Assembly (NCBI GenBank): GCA_050014815.1 | Contig: JBEKCP010000037.1 | Span: 1-19,386 of the forward strand | Direction of reading: 5' to 3' | From: JBEKCP01 sp050014815 | GTDB taxonomy: Bacteria; Planctomycetota; Planctomycetia; Pirellulales; Thermoguttaceae | Length of the DNA stretch: 19,386 nucleotides | Part shown: one piece after another, positions 1 through 7,072 of the stretch | How positions within the stretch are numbered: the stretch's first letter is position 1 | Layout: each line of letters opens with the position of its first letter | Translations under genes and position numbers: made by a program | Notes under the pieces: generated by a model | What the model was told of the DNA's origin: nothing | The model's database searches: none | Seen by the model: only the letters and a program-made list of their open reading frames with translations

Positions 1-52
1 AGCGAAGGAGCGGCAACGGAGTACCCTCGCTGGCGCTTCGGGCTAGCGTCGC
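1..52. repeat. Partial palindromic repeat, cut by window edge
   Basis: The segment CCTCGCTGGCGCTTCGGG followed by CTAGCGTCG matches, with few changes, the right arm of the hairpin at 17260-17312. The left arm is cut off by the window start, with only AGCGAAGG left. The two copies also share a similar loop (gc-caacg-agt). This is a dispersed hairpin family, not coding sequence. Confidence 0.6.
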
Positions 53-71
53 CCACAAGCCGCGTCGACAA

Positions 72-120
72 GAAAGCAGCAGGGGCGACCGTGCCGACGG
101 CCGCCCCTTGCTGATCTTTC
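72..120 (-). terminator. Predicted terminator of the TPR gene
   Basis: Arms at 77-87 and 102-113 pair as CAGCAGGGGCG with CGCCCCTTGCTG (one bulged base), extended by GAAAG/CTTTC at the outside. Read on the minus strand, the stem lies about 20 bases after the TPR stop codon and runs into a pyrimidine-rich CTTTCTTGTC tail. A second 6-bp hairpin (GCACTG/CAGTGC) lies at 121-135, between the stop and the main stem. Confidence 0.55.
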
Positions 121-139
121 GCACTGGTTCAGTGCGGGT

Positions 140-1540
140 TTACTTGCTGTCCTTGGCCTTCTCCTTCGGAGGCGGCAGCGACTTGATCTTGTCCGCCAGC
201 GCCTGGGCTTCCGGCCGCATCGAGAACGAGGTGGTCTTCAGGGCGGCGTCCAGCAGGCCCTTCGGGAGATCCGTGTTGCCGCCGTCGTAAAGTACCTGCG
301 CAAGGTAGTAGGCCGTGTCCGGGCTCAGGTTGCCCGAGGAAGCGGCCATTCGCAGGGCCTGTTCCGCCCGGTCCTTATAGCCGGCCCTATAGAGCACCCA
401 GCCGACCGTGGATGCGGTCTCGGGGTTCTTGGGGTTCTGCTGGTAGCTGTCGTTGGCCAACTCCAAGGCGCGGGTGACCTTGTCCTTCTGCTCGCAGAGG
501 GCCAGGGCCAGGTTGTTCTTGGCCGCGAAGTTGCCCGGCGACTGGAGGTGGGCGTCCTCAAAGAACTTCTCCGCCGCCTTGAAGTCTTTCCTGAACAAGG
601 CCACCAGGCCGCGGAGGATCTTGGCGTTGAGCAATCGGGCGTCGGCTTGGGTGGCCGTCGCTTCGACGGCGACCTTCCTCTCTTCCTCCGCGAGTCGGAG
701 GGCCTTGGTGGCGTGCGTGTCGGCCACGTCCAACTGGCCGGTCTCCAGGGCCCACTGGGCCGCGACCAACCGCGTGGGGAGGTCCTCCGGGGCCTTCTTC
801 AGAGCTGCCTCCATCCAAGTCACGGCGTTCTTATGATCGCCGTACTGTTCGTAGAAGCGGGCCAAGGCGGCCTCGGGCGTCAGGACGTTCGCCGGGTCGG
901 TCTCCTTGGCCTTGCGCAGCCACTTCAGCGCCTCCGCGGCCTTTCCCTGCTGGAACAGGGCGCGGCCCAGCCGCTGCATGCCCATGGCGTCCTTCGGGCT
1001 GAGCTCCAAGAGCTTCTCGAGTTGCGATTGGGCCTCCACCCACTTCTCGCGGGCCTCGGCCACCGCGGCCAGGCCGCTGATGGTCTGCGGGTCCAGGATC
1101 TCTTTGCGTTTCAGGCTCTTGTCGAACTGCAACTCGGCGTCGGTGACCCGGCGCTCCTGTAATCCGATGTTCCCCATGATGACGAAGGCCTCGGGGTCGG
1201 TCGGCTCGTCCATGACGGCCCGCTCCAAGGCCATCCGGGCCAGGAATGCCTGGTTCGACTGCGCGAACCACTGGAACATGATTACGTGGGCGGGCGGGAG
1301 GTCCGGATTCTTCTTCACGGCCTCCTTCAGCAAGGTCGTCGCGGGATCGTACTCCCGTCTTTGGAACGCCTCGGCGGCCTTCTCCGCCTCCGGGATCTTG
1401 GCCGGAGCGGTCTCGGCCTTTGGCGTCGCAGGCGTATCGGGCGACACTACCTGGCCGAACGAAGGACGCGAGTAGCCCAGCGCAGCGCAAAGCCCTACGA
1501 CAGCCAGCGCCATCACGAACGAACGAAATAAACGTGCCAT
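140..1540 (-). CDS. Exported tetratricopeptide-repeat protein
   Basis: This encodes 466 residues. I chose the ATG at 1540 because GGGG lies 9 bases before it and the protein then opens with a classical signal peptide (MARLFRSFVMALAVVGLCAA), probably cleaved after SFG or nearby. The longer frame starting at 1594 has no signal at its N-terminus. After a proline/alanine-rich linker the rest is helical, with repeated TPR-like units such as PDLPPAHVIMFQWFAQSNQ, PKDAMGMQRLGRALFQQGK and PGNFAAKNNLALALCEQKD, each with the usual small and aromatic positions. TPR arrays are protein-binding scaffolds, so a periplasmic or envelope-associated scaffold is inferred; the partner is unknown. The C-terminus is lysine-rich (PPPKEKAKDSK). 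It has its own predicted promoter and terminator, so it is probably monocistronic. Confidence 0.88.
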   Translation of the reverse strand: MARLFRSFVMALAVVGLCAALGYSRPSFGQVVSPDTPATPKAETAPAKIPEAEKAAEAFQRREYDPATTLLKEAVKKNPDLPPAHVIMFQWFAQSNQAFLARMALERAVMDEPTDPEAFVIMGNIGLQERRVTDAELQFDKSLKRKEILDPQTISGLAAVAEAREKWVEAQSQLEKLLELSPKDAMGMQRLGRALFQQGKAAEALKWLRKAKETDPANVLTPEAALARFYEQYGDHKNAVTWMEAALKKAPEDLPTRLVAAQWALETGQLDVADTHATKALRLAEEERKVAVEATATQADARLLNAKILRGLVALFRKDFKAAEKFFEDAHLQSPGNFAAKNNLALALCEQKDKVTRALELANDSYQQNPKNPETASTVGWVLYRAGYKDRAEQALRMAASSGNLSPDTAYYLAQVLYDGGNTDLPKGLLDAALKTTSFSMRPEAQALADKIKSLPPPKEKAKDSK

Positions 1541-1652
1541 GAAACGATTCCCCTTACATGAGATTGACTTCGGGGCCCCCGCGGCCCAATACATCGTTTA
1601 CGAAGAGCGCCATCGCTTGGTTCATCCCCAAAGGAACAAACCGTTCCCCTGT

Positions 1653-1682
1653 AGACTACGAGGCTCCGTCGGGCTTGACAAG
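1653..1682 (-). promoter_or_regulatory. Possible sigma70-type promoter of the TPR gene
   Basis: On the minus strand TTGTCA (1677-1682) is followed after 18 bases by TAGTCT (1653-1658). The -35 is good and the -10 is weak. It would give a leader of about 105 bases before the start at 1540. The same TTGTCA hexamer is used in the mraZ promoter. Confidence 0.35.
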
Positions 1683-1792
1683 ACCCCTTGGGCCCCTTTC
1701 TCGGGCTACAGTCGCCTTGCCGGCTGGTTTTGTCCCGACAGATGGCGATCTGTAACGACTAGGGAAGATATGCGGCCACTGCGGGATAGGGG

Positions 1793-1811
1793 GATAGGCG
1801 TGCCGCCTATC
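1793..1811 (-). terminator. Hairpin at the end of the winged-helix gene
   Basis: GATAGGCG (1793-1800) pairs perfectly with CGCCTATC (1804-1811) across a 3-base loop. The stem overlaps the TAG stop of the winged-helix gene on the minus strand. There is no U-run after it, so it is an RNA 3' end stabiliser or weak terminator at best. Confidence 0.3.
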
Positions 1812-2028
1812 GCAACGCAATCACACGGTTGCGACGGTCTTCGGTGATCGTGATCTTGTCTTCGCGGGCCAGCCAGCCGAGGGCCTCCAGCACGGTGTCC
1901 CGCGGTTGGTCGACCTTCTTGAGCAACTTGGCCAACGTCAAGGGACCGTTATCGGACAGGACCCGCCAAACCACTCCGGCCGTCTCGCCGATTTCCTCGA
2001 TAATTGAGGTCGAAACTGTGTCTGCCAT
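1807..2028 (-). CDS. Small winged helix-turn-helix protein (DUF2582-like)
   Basis: This encodes 73 residues. The ATG at 2028 is preceded by GGAGG with 7-base spacing, and a promoter with a perfect TATAAT lies 36 bases further up, so the frame's earlier ATG at 2100 lies inside the promoter and is rejected. The sequence IGETAGVVWRVLSDNGPLTLAKLLKK, then VLEALGWLAREDKITI, fits the small winged-helix family formerly called DUF2582 (helix, recognition helix, and the GWLAREDKI wing signature). Such proteins consist of a single wHTH domain, so DNA binding is likely, but the targets are not known. It stands alone, with a heptad-repeat block upstream. Confidence 0.85.
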   Translation of the reverse strand: MADTVSTSIIEEIGETAGVVWRVLSDNGPLTLAKLLKKVDQPRDTVLEALGWLAREDKITITEDRRNRVIALR

Positions 2029-2070
2029 CGCATCGCCTCCGTCTGAGATTATGGGGAAGGGCCTTTGAGG

Positions 2071-2100
2071 ATTATAGCGGTTAAAGACAGGGTGGCTCAA
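2071..2100 (-). promoter_or_regulatory. Sigma70-type promoter of the winged-helix gene
   Basis: On the minus strand TTGAGC (2095-2100) is separated by 18 bases from a perfect TATAAT (2071-2076). Transcription would start near 2064, giving a leader of about 36 bases that contains the GGAGG ribosome-binding site. Confidence 0.65.
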
Positions 2101-2111
2101 GAGCCCGGGCA

Positions 2112-2242
2112 GGAAGGCGGAGGGCGGAGGGCAGTCAGTTGTCAGTTGTCAGTTGTCAGTTGCAACGGACAACGGACTACGGACTACGAACAACGGACTA
2201 CGGGTGCCCAACCCCCAACCTCTAATCCCTAATCCCTAATCC
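2112..2242. repeat. Four successive heptanucleotide repeat blocks
   Basis: The space between two minus-strand genes holds four different 7-base arrays in a row: GGAAGGC/GGAGGGC x3 (2112-2132), GTCAGTT x4 (2134-2161), GGACTAC-type x5 with GGACAAC and GAACAAC variants (2167-2201), and CTAATCC x3 (2222-2242). The period is exactly 7 in every block although the units are unrelated. Seven is not a multiple of three and there is no reading frame here. It resembles the short tandemly repeated heptamers known from cyanobacteria, but the units differ. Confidence 0.9.
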
Positions 2243-2303
2243 CCAGTTCCTAAGACCGCCACATGTTGACGTAACCCGTTGTAATTGCATGTTTTACGTC
2301 GTT

Positions 2304-2738
2304 CTACGACCCGATACCCTGGAGGAGGCTGGTGGTCATGGCCTCGAAGACGCGGCGAACCCGATCGAACTCTCGATCCTCGGCTTGGTAGAAAATGGTA
2401 TAGGTGGTCCGGCCGACACGGAGGCTTCGGATTCCGGATGTACTGATGAGATCGAGGTAGAAAAAGTTCAAGTCATAGCCCGTCAGGTCATGGCCGGCGA
2501 TGGTCTCGTGGGCTTCCTCGACTTCGAGTCCTTCATACTCCTGCCGCATGGCGTCCAGGGCGAGTTGGGACATCTCGGCGGGGTCCGCCGGCTGCGAGTG
2601 AACGGCCACGGACCAGAACGCCCCCCCGGGACTGTAGACGGTCACCGAGCCCCTGCCGGCGCGGGCATCCTGCTCATCGAGAGTCCAATTCTCCGGGTAT
2701 TGGAACGAAATGCCCAGTTTCTGGAAGATGGCTGGCAT
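2304..2738 (-). CDS. Small conserved hypothetical protein, DcrB/PsbP-like fold possible
   Basis: This encodes 144 residues. The ATG at 2738 is preferred over the one at 2819 because an extended -10 promoter (2791-2799) lies between them, and because the protein then starts directly with its domain (MPAIFQKLGISFQYPENWTL). The core pattern is 'F-x-Y-P-x-x-W' followed by beta strands (SVTVYSPGGAFWSVAVHS), a helix (MSQLALDAMRQEYEG) and a C-terminal helix (FDRVRRVFEAMTTSL). That layout recalls the DUF1795/DcrB and PsbP-type 'YPenW' folds, but this is a shape comparison only. No signal peptide is visible, so it is probably cytoplasmic. No function is assigned. No clear ribosome-binding site is seen, which is common in this group. 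Confidence 0.78.
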   Translation of the reverse strand: MPAIFQKLGISFQYPENWTLDEQDARAGRGSVTVYSPGGAFWSVAVHSQPADPAEMSQLALDAMRQEYEGLEVEEAHETIAGHDLTGYDLNFFYLDLISTSGIRSLRVGRTTYTIFYQAEDREFDRVRRVFEAMTTSLLQGIGS

Positions 2739-2790
2739 AGACGAGGCAACGCACAGGTCCTTTTCGGCCGGCGACCAGCCGGTCACTGGC

Positions 2791-2799
2791 AGTATAGCA
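2791..2799 (-). promoter_or_regulatory. Extended -10 promoter
   Basis: On the minus strand TGCTATACT fits the TGnTATAAT extended -10 motif. No good -35 is seen. The predicted start near 2784 lies 46 bases before the ATG at 2738 and supports that start. Confidence 0.45.
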
Positions 2800-2905
2800 A
2801 GCGGATTGCGGGGGGACATGGGGAGCGGGAAAGGCCGCCTGTCACCTTTTCCTGGGCAAAATGGGATGGTGGCGGCCGGGGCGTTTTGGTACCCTGCCCC
2901 GCATT

Positions 2906-3799
2906 ATGGGGCGTTCTTTCGCCATTTTGCTGGTAGGGCCATGTTTGGCGTGCGGGGGCTGTCGTCTCCCCTATTTGCACAACCCGGTGCCTGCCTCGTT
3001 GGCCACGTCCCGCCAGCTCTCGCAGCAAGCTGCCGCGGCGCAGGAGCGAGGGCAGCCGCAAGAGGCCGAGTCGCTCTTGGCCAAGGCCGTCAAGACGTGC
3101 CCCACGGATCCGGATGCCCAGAGATACTATGCCGACACCCTCTGGTTGAAGGGATCCCGAGACGAGGCCGCACGCCACTTGGAAGAAGCGTGCCGTCTGG
3201 CCCCGGAAGAGCCCTCCCTGCGGGTCCGGCTGGCCGAGATGTACTTGGCGATGGGCAAGGTGGATTTGGCCCGCCTCAGCGCCGAACATGCCATTGCCCT
3301 CAGACCCCGGCTGGCCGCTGCCTGGGCGATACGGGGGCGGGTCATGCGGGCCATGGGCGATCTCCGGCAGGCCCTCGCCGACGACCACCGCGCCCTGGGC
3401 TACGCCCCGGACGACCGCCAGATCCTGCTGGAAATCGCCGACCTTTATCATCAGGTGCACCAGCCCCAGCGGGCACTGGAGACCCTCTCGGCCGTTACGG
3501 AGACCTATGCGTCCGGCGAGGAGTCGCAGCAGTTGCTCTATCTGCTGGGAGTGACTTATACGGCCTTGAAACGTTACGACGATGCGGCGGCGAGCCTCGC
3601 TCTGGCCGCCACGCGGGATCGGCCCACGCCCGACATCCTCTACCGCCTGGCCGAGGCCCAGTGGTTGGGGGGGCGGCCCGGCGACGCCAGCGTGTCGCTC
3701 GGTCAGGCCCTGGCGCTGGATCCGCGGCACCAGCCCAGCCGCGAGCTGCTCACGCGGATCGAGATTGCCCAGCGGACGGCCCCCGAGGTCCGGCGATGA
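2906..3799 (+). CDS. Tetratricopeptide-repeat protein with lipoprotein-like N-terminus
   Basis: This encodes 297 residues. The chosen ATG at 2906 gives an immediate export signal (MGRSFAILLVGPCLACGGC). The cysteines after the hydrophobic stretch suggest a lipoprotein, but they do not match a perfect lipobox. The in-frame ATG at 2861 would bury the signal. From about residue 35 onward there are seven or eight TPR units, for example AAAAQERGQPQEAESLLAKA, DAQRYYADTLWLKGSRDEAA and PSLRVRLAEMYLAMGKVDLA, and then QLLYLLGVTYTALKRYDDAA. TPRs bind proteins, so an envelope-attached scaffold is inferred. It is divergent from the small gene at 2304-2738. A much longer antisense frame covers it, but only this frame has domain signatures. 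Confidence 0.85.
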   Translation: MGRSFAILLVGPCLACGGCRLPYLHNPVPASLATSRQLSQQAAAAQERGQPQEAESLLAKAVKTCPTDPDAQRYYADTLWLKGSRDEAARHLEEACRLAPEEPSLRVRLAEMYLAMGKVDLARLSAEHAIALRPRLAAAWAIRGRVMRAMGDLRQALADDHRALGYAPDDRQILLEIADLYHQVHQPQRALETLSAVTETYASGEESQQLLYLLGVTYTALKRYDDAAASLALAATRDRPTPDILYRLAEAQWLGGRPGDASVSLGQALALDPRHQPSRELLTRIEIAQRTAPEVRR

Positions 3800-3828
3800 G
3801 GGTCGCCAAAACCGCCAAGACTCCTCTG

Positions 3829-3851
3829 TCCCCCGAGAGAGGGGATCTTTT
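3829..3851 (+). terminator. Weak predicted terminator after the TPR gene
   Basis: TCCCC (3829-3833) pairs with GGGGA (3841-3845) over a 7-base loop and is followed at once by TCTTTT. It lies 30 bases after the TPR stop. The stem is short. Confidence 0.35.
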
Positions 3852-3964
3852 GAGACAGTTTCTAAATCCCCTACGACCTGATCCTGGTCGACCGCATAGA
3901 CCAACAGCAAGCTAGACTAATCATAGGTGGTTCGACACTCCGCAATCTTCGAGGAGAAAACGCG

Positions 3965-4201
3965 ATGTCGCAAGGACTGGAAACTCCCGTGGACATGTTC
4001 GTCGATCGACGCGCCTACGATGTGACCGGACGGGTCCCGACGTATGAGCGGCGCCAGTTCACCAACTCGCACGAGGACCTGTCGCCGGAAGCCCTGGAGT
4101 TGGCGCGGGCCATCGACGGCTACAAGCTGAGCCACCGCCGCCGCTTCATCACGTACGAGGAGATGTTGGCGGTCGTGAAGTCTCTGGGCTACCACCGGTA
4201 G
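3965..4201 (+). CDS. Small conserved hypothetical protein
   Basis: This encodes 78 residues, starting at an ATG with GAGGAG 8 bases before it, one of the best ribosome-binding sites in the window. The protein is soluble and charged. The first half is MSQGLETPVDMFVDRRAYDV, and the second half is predicted helical (SPEALELARAIDGYKLSHRR, then ITYEEMLAVVKSLGYHR). The ending 'RRFITYEEMLAVVKSLGY' looks like a conserved module of small planctomycete proteins, but I do not recognise a named family. No function is assigned. It is transcribed alone and converges on the gene at 4270-5019. Confidence 0.8.
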   Translation: MSQGLETPVDMFVDRRAYDVTGRVPTYERRQFTNSHEDLSPEALELARAIDGYKLSHRRRFITYEEMLAVVKSLGYHR

Positions 4202-4269
4202 CAGTCGTAAGAGACTGACGACGAGGAATCCCTACCCGCCATCAACTCCCCCGACCCTACTACCGCCGA

Positions 4270-5019
4270 TCACCGCACAGGCCGAAATGCGGCGGTCCGC
4301 ATCTCCTCGCCCCCGGTTGCCGGCAGCGTGAGCTCGTAAGCAAGGCTTTCGAGGAAGCGGCGAGCGGCCATGTAATCCGCGGGCGCCAGGTCGCTAATCC
4401 GGTCGCGGAGCAAATCGGTCATCGAGTGCGCCGTCTCCTCGGCCCTGGCATAATCTTGGAATTTCAACCGGCCATGCTCGGCCCGCTCGGCGAAGAGCCG
4501 GTCCAGGGCTTGCCGGTACGAGGCGAAGGGACCATCGTCCAAGACGATGGGCCAGGCCAACTCGCCGGTCATCGGGTTGAACTGCGAAGGGGTCAGCCGC
4601 TGGGGCTTCCCGATCTGGGCCAGGCGGAGGTAATCGGCGGTGCCCAGGGGCCGGCCCCGCTCCGCCGCCCGGAGGTCGCGGTTCATCTTTTGGATCTCGA
4701 ACGAGGTCTCGATGGCCTTCTTCCAGTTCTCCATTGCGAGCACCCGGGCCTCGCTGATCTTCATGGCGGCGTTGGCTTCGGTGTAGTCGGCGTTGGCCGC
4801 GGCCTCCGCCATCCGGGCATAGCCGTAGGCAAAGCCCTGCAGCGGCGTGGTCGCCGGGGCATCGCCGTAAGTCCCGGCATAGACATTGCTATACCCGCCG
4901 AAGCCACCGAAGAATCTGTGGTGCATCGGAACTGTAGTGGTGGCGGCGGATGTCTGCGCTTGCACGGTCGACACGCCGAGGGCAAGCATCACCCCGGCAA
5001 CAATCATCGTCGTCTTCAT
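4270..5019 (-). CDS. Exported hypothetical protein
   Basis: This encodes 249 residues. The ATG at 5019 is chosen because GAAGGA lies 9 bases before it; the ATG at 5028 would have that same site directly abutting it. The protein starts with a signal peptide (MKTTMIVAGVMLALGVSTVQ, cut likely after AQA). A short glycine/tyrosine-rich part follows (FFGGFGGYSNVYAGTYG), then long helices with many Ala/Glu (YARMAEAAANADYTEANAAM). A conserved-looking middle has PLGTADYLRLAQIG and LTPSQFNPMTGELAWPIVL. The last part is again helical. I do not recognise the family; similar exported helical proteins appear in planctomycetes. Nothing points to an enzyme. It is probably monocistronic. Confidence 0.8.
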   Translation of the reverse strand: MKTTMIVAGVMLALGVSTVQAQTSAATTTVPMHHRFFGGFGGYSNVYAGTYGDAPATTPLQGFAYGYARMAEAAANADYTEANAAMKISEARVLAMENWKKAIETSFEIQKMNRDLRAAERGRPLGTADYLRLAQIGKPQRLTPSQFNPMTGELAWPIVLDDGPFASYRQALDRLFAERAEHGRLKFQDYARAEETAHSMTDLLRDRISDLAPADYMAARRFLESLAYELTLPATGGEEMRTAAFRPVR

Positions 5020-5208
5020 GGGCGTCATTCCTTCGTGGGATCCGCACGGCCAACACGCGAAGTGCTGCCCCCCCCGAAGGCCGGAACGCATCATACCCGG
5101 CGCGGGCGGAATAGTGATACGTTTCTGAAGGCAAAACGTCGCATTTCATCCCGCGCGGACGATAATTGCGTTCAAACTCCGAATGTCGGCCGTGCAGTGT
5201 TGTTTCGG

Positions 5209-5235
5209 AAAAGGCCGGCCTCACGGGAGGCCGGC
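5209..5235 (-). terminator. Minus-strand terminator-like hairpin without an obvious gene
   Basis: GCCGGCCT (5214-5221) pairs perfectly with AGGCCGGC (5228-5235). On the minus strand it is followed by CTTTT (from the AAAA at 5209-5212). No minus-strand coding gene lies upstream between here and 5518, so it may end a small RNA or be an isolated palindrome. Confidence 0.4.
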
Positions 5236-5404
5236 GGAACTGCTGCTCTCTCACTGCGCAAGAATCCTACGGGCGTCGCCGTCGGCGTCAATATCTTCGC
5301 GGCCGGCGTCTCGGCGGAACCGCCCGGGCCTCAAACGGCCGCATATCCGGCCATGCGAAAAACATCCAGGTTCCGCTGCGCCGCCGGACACTTGGCGGCG
5401 CTAC

Positions 5405-5460
5405 GCAGCCCGCACACTCCGTGTGCGGCCGTCCGGCACACGGAGTGTGCCGGCTACATA
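5405..5460. repeat. Dispersed double-hairpin palindrome, copy A
   Basis: Two self-complementary arms (CCGCACAC-tcc-GTGTGCGG and CCGGCACAC-gga-GTGTGCCGG) also pair with each other to give one long stem. Copy B at 7013-7069 has the same sequence except one base and the short linker (CCG here, GAAA there). It lies 57 bases upstream of the DUF1570 gene start. Confidence 0.9.
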
Positions 5461-5517
5461 CTGGCGCCCCGAATAGAGTACACTACAGAGGATATAGTCG
5501 TTTCCGGGAGCAGGCGT

Positions 5518-7002
5518 ATGATCGGTTCAGAGTGGGCGAGGAGCAGCCGGTGGCTGGCCATCGCGGCGGTGGCGTGGATTGGGACGGCGGCCCTGCCGCC
5601 GGTCGCGGCGGAAGACCTCTACCGCGAGGCCCACGAGTTGAAGGCAAAGTATGCGGCCGACATCGCAAAGCTGGCGTCCTGGTCCGATGGGAAGGGTCTT
5701 GCGGCCGAGGCGAAGAAGACCCGCCAGGCCGTCGCGCCCCAGGATCCTTACAAGCTGTATCTGCCCATCCTTCCGGAGGAGGTGGGGCCGGCGAAGCCCC
5801 CCGAAGACGCCTCGGCCGACGCCCTCCAATGGCACAAGCAGTTCCTGAAGCTCCGCCAGGAGCAGGCCGCCGCGCTGTACGACGTGGCCCGGCGGGCCAT
5901 CCGCCAACGCCAATCCTCGCTGGCCTACCAGCTCGTGGTCGATGCGATCCGCGAGAATCCGGACCACGAGGGGGCCCGGCGGGTGTTCGGCTACCAGAAA
6001 TACCAGGACCGGTGGCACACCGCCTACGAAGTCCGCAAGCTCCGCAACGGCATGGTCTGGAACAAGGAGTTCGGCTGGCTGCTCAAGGGCAACGTTGCGC
6101 GGTACGAGGCGGGCCAGCGATGGTCCGGCGGCCGCTGGATCTCGAAGGAGGCCGACGCCGCGGCGCACGCCACGATCAAGACCGGCTGGGAGATCGAGAC
6201 CGAGCACTACCTCATCCGGACGGATCACAGCGTCGAGGGGGGCGTGGAGCTCGGGACGAAGCTCGATACGCTGCACCGCCTGTGGCAGCAGATCTTCGTC
6301 TGTTTCTACGCCTCGGAGACGTACGTGGACACTCTGTTCACGGGCCGTGCCCAGGCCCGGTTCACGGAGATGCCCCGATTCAACGTCCATTACTTCCGCA
6401 ACCGCCAGGAATACGTCCGCGCCCTGGAGCCGAAAATGCCCGGCATCGGCATCTCCGCCGGGTTCTACGCCAGCGGCGACCGCATCGCCTACTTCTACGC
6501 CGGCGGCGACGATACCGAGCGCGTCCTGTACCACGAGGCCACGCACCAGCTCTTCCAGCAGTCGCGGCGTGCGGCGGCCGACGTGGGCGGCCGCGCGAAC
6601 TTCTGGATCGTGGAAGGGATCGCCATGTACATGGAGTCGCTCCACCGGGAGAACGGCTACTACGTGGTAGGCGGCCTGAGCGACGCGCGGATGGTCGCCG
6701 CCCGACACCACCTGCTCCAGCAGAACTTCTACATGCCCTTCGCCCAGATCACTGCGCTGGGGGCCCGCGACCTCCAGACCCACGCGGAGATCAAAAAGCT
6801 CTACAGCCAGATTGCGGCGATGACCCACCTGCTGGTCAGCGCCGACGGGGGCCGCCACCGCGACGCGCTGGTCTCCTACCTGTCGGCGGTCTACAACGGC
6901 AACCAGGACCCCGACCTGCTGGCGCGTCTGATGGGCGAGAGCTACGCGGACCTCGACGCCCAGTACCGGGCGTTCATGGAGACCGGCCTGAAGCCCGAGT
7001 AG
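5518..7002 (+). CDS. DUF1570-type gluzincin-like metallopeptidase, exported
   Basis: This encodes 494 residues. The ATG at 5518 has GGGAG 7 bases before it and gives a signal peptide (RSSRWLAIAAVAWIGTAALP, cleaved near VAA). The open frame runs back to 4426, but that part has no signal, no domain, and crosses a repeat. The N-terminal half is helical (AALYDVARRAIRQRQSS). The C-terminal half matches DUF1570 as I know it. It has VLYHEATHQLFQQS with an HExxH motif (H339, E340, H343), then FWIVEGIAMYMES with a candidate third zinc ligand E366, 23 residues after the second histidine, the spacing of gluzincins. A zinc-dependent peptidase in the envelope is therefore plausible; the substrate is unknown. 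It is flanked by two copies of one palindrome. Confidence 0.9.
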   Translation: MIGSEWARSSRWLAIAAVAWIGTAALPPVAAEDLYREAHELKAKYAADIAKLASWSDGKGLAAEAKKTRQAVAPQDPYKLYLPILPEEVGPAKPPEDASADALQWHKQFLKLRQEQAAALYDVARRAIRQRQSSLAYQLVVDAIRENPDHEGARRVFGYQKYQDRWHTAYEVRKLRNGMVWNKEFGWLLKGNVARYEAGQRWSGGRWISKEADAAAHATIKTGWEIETEHYLIRTDHSVEGGVELGTKLDTLHRLWQQIFVCFYASETYVDTLFTGRAQARFTEMPRFNVHYFRNRQEYVRALEPKMPGIGISAGFYASGDRIAYFYAGGDDTERVLYHEATHQLFQQSRRAAADVGGRANFWIVEGIAMYMESLHRENGYYVVGGLSDARMVAARHHLLQQNFYMPFAQITALGARDLQTHAEIKKLYSQIAAMTHLLVSADGGRHRDALVSYLSAVYNGNQDPDLLARLMGESYADLDAQYRAFMETGLKPE

Positions 7003-7012
7003 GCCCGCCCAT

Positions 7013-7069
7013 GTAGCCCGCACACTCCGTGTGCGGGAAATCCGGCACACGGAGTGTGCCGGCTACATA
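7013..7069. repeat. Dispersed double-hairpin palindrome, copy B
   Basis: Same element as 5405-5460 in the same orientation, with one substitution outside the linker. It fills almost all of the 70-base gap between two convergent genes (stops at 7002 and 7073), so it could act as a bidirectional terminator, though there is no U-run. Confidence 0.9.
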
Positions 7070-7072
7070 ACG

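Larger units (their letters stand above)
5020..5517. other. 498-base intergenic region with structured DNA
   Basis: This space separates two divergent genes. It holds a minus-strand terminator-like hairpin (5209-5235), a perfect 8-bp hairpin GCGCCGCC/GGCGGCGC (5378-5401) and the dispersed palindrome (5405-5460). No convincing reading frame is seen. The gene at 5518 has GGGAG 7 bases before its ATG and a TATAGT hexamer at 5493-5498 without a good -35. Confidence 0.6.

Noticed and set aside
2134..2242. CRISPR array
   Set aside because: The units are 7 bases long with no spacers, and no cas gene is present.
2783..3910. 375-residue minus-strand open frame
   Set aside because: It is antisense to the TPR gene at 2906-3799, whose repeats are clear.
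5236..5404. Short minus-strand peptide MFFAWPDMRPFEARAV...
   Set aside because: About 25 residues, no ribosome-binding site, and composition as expected by chance.
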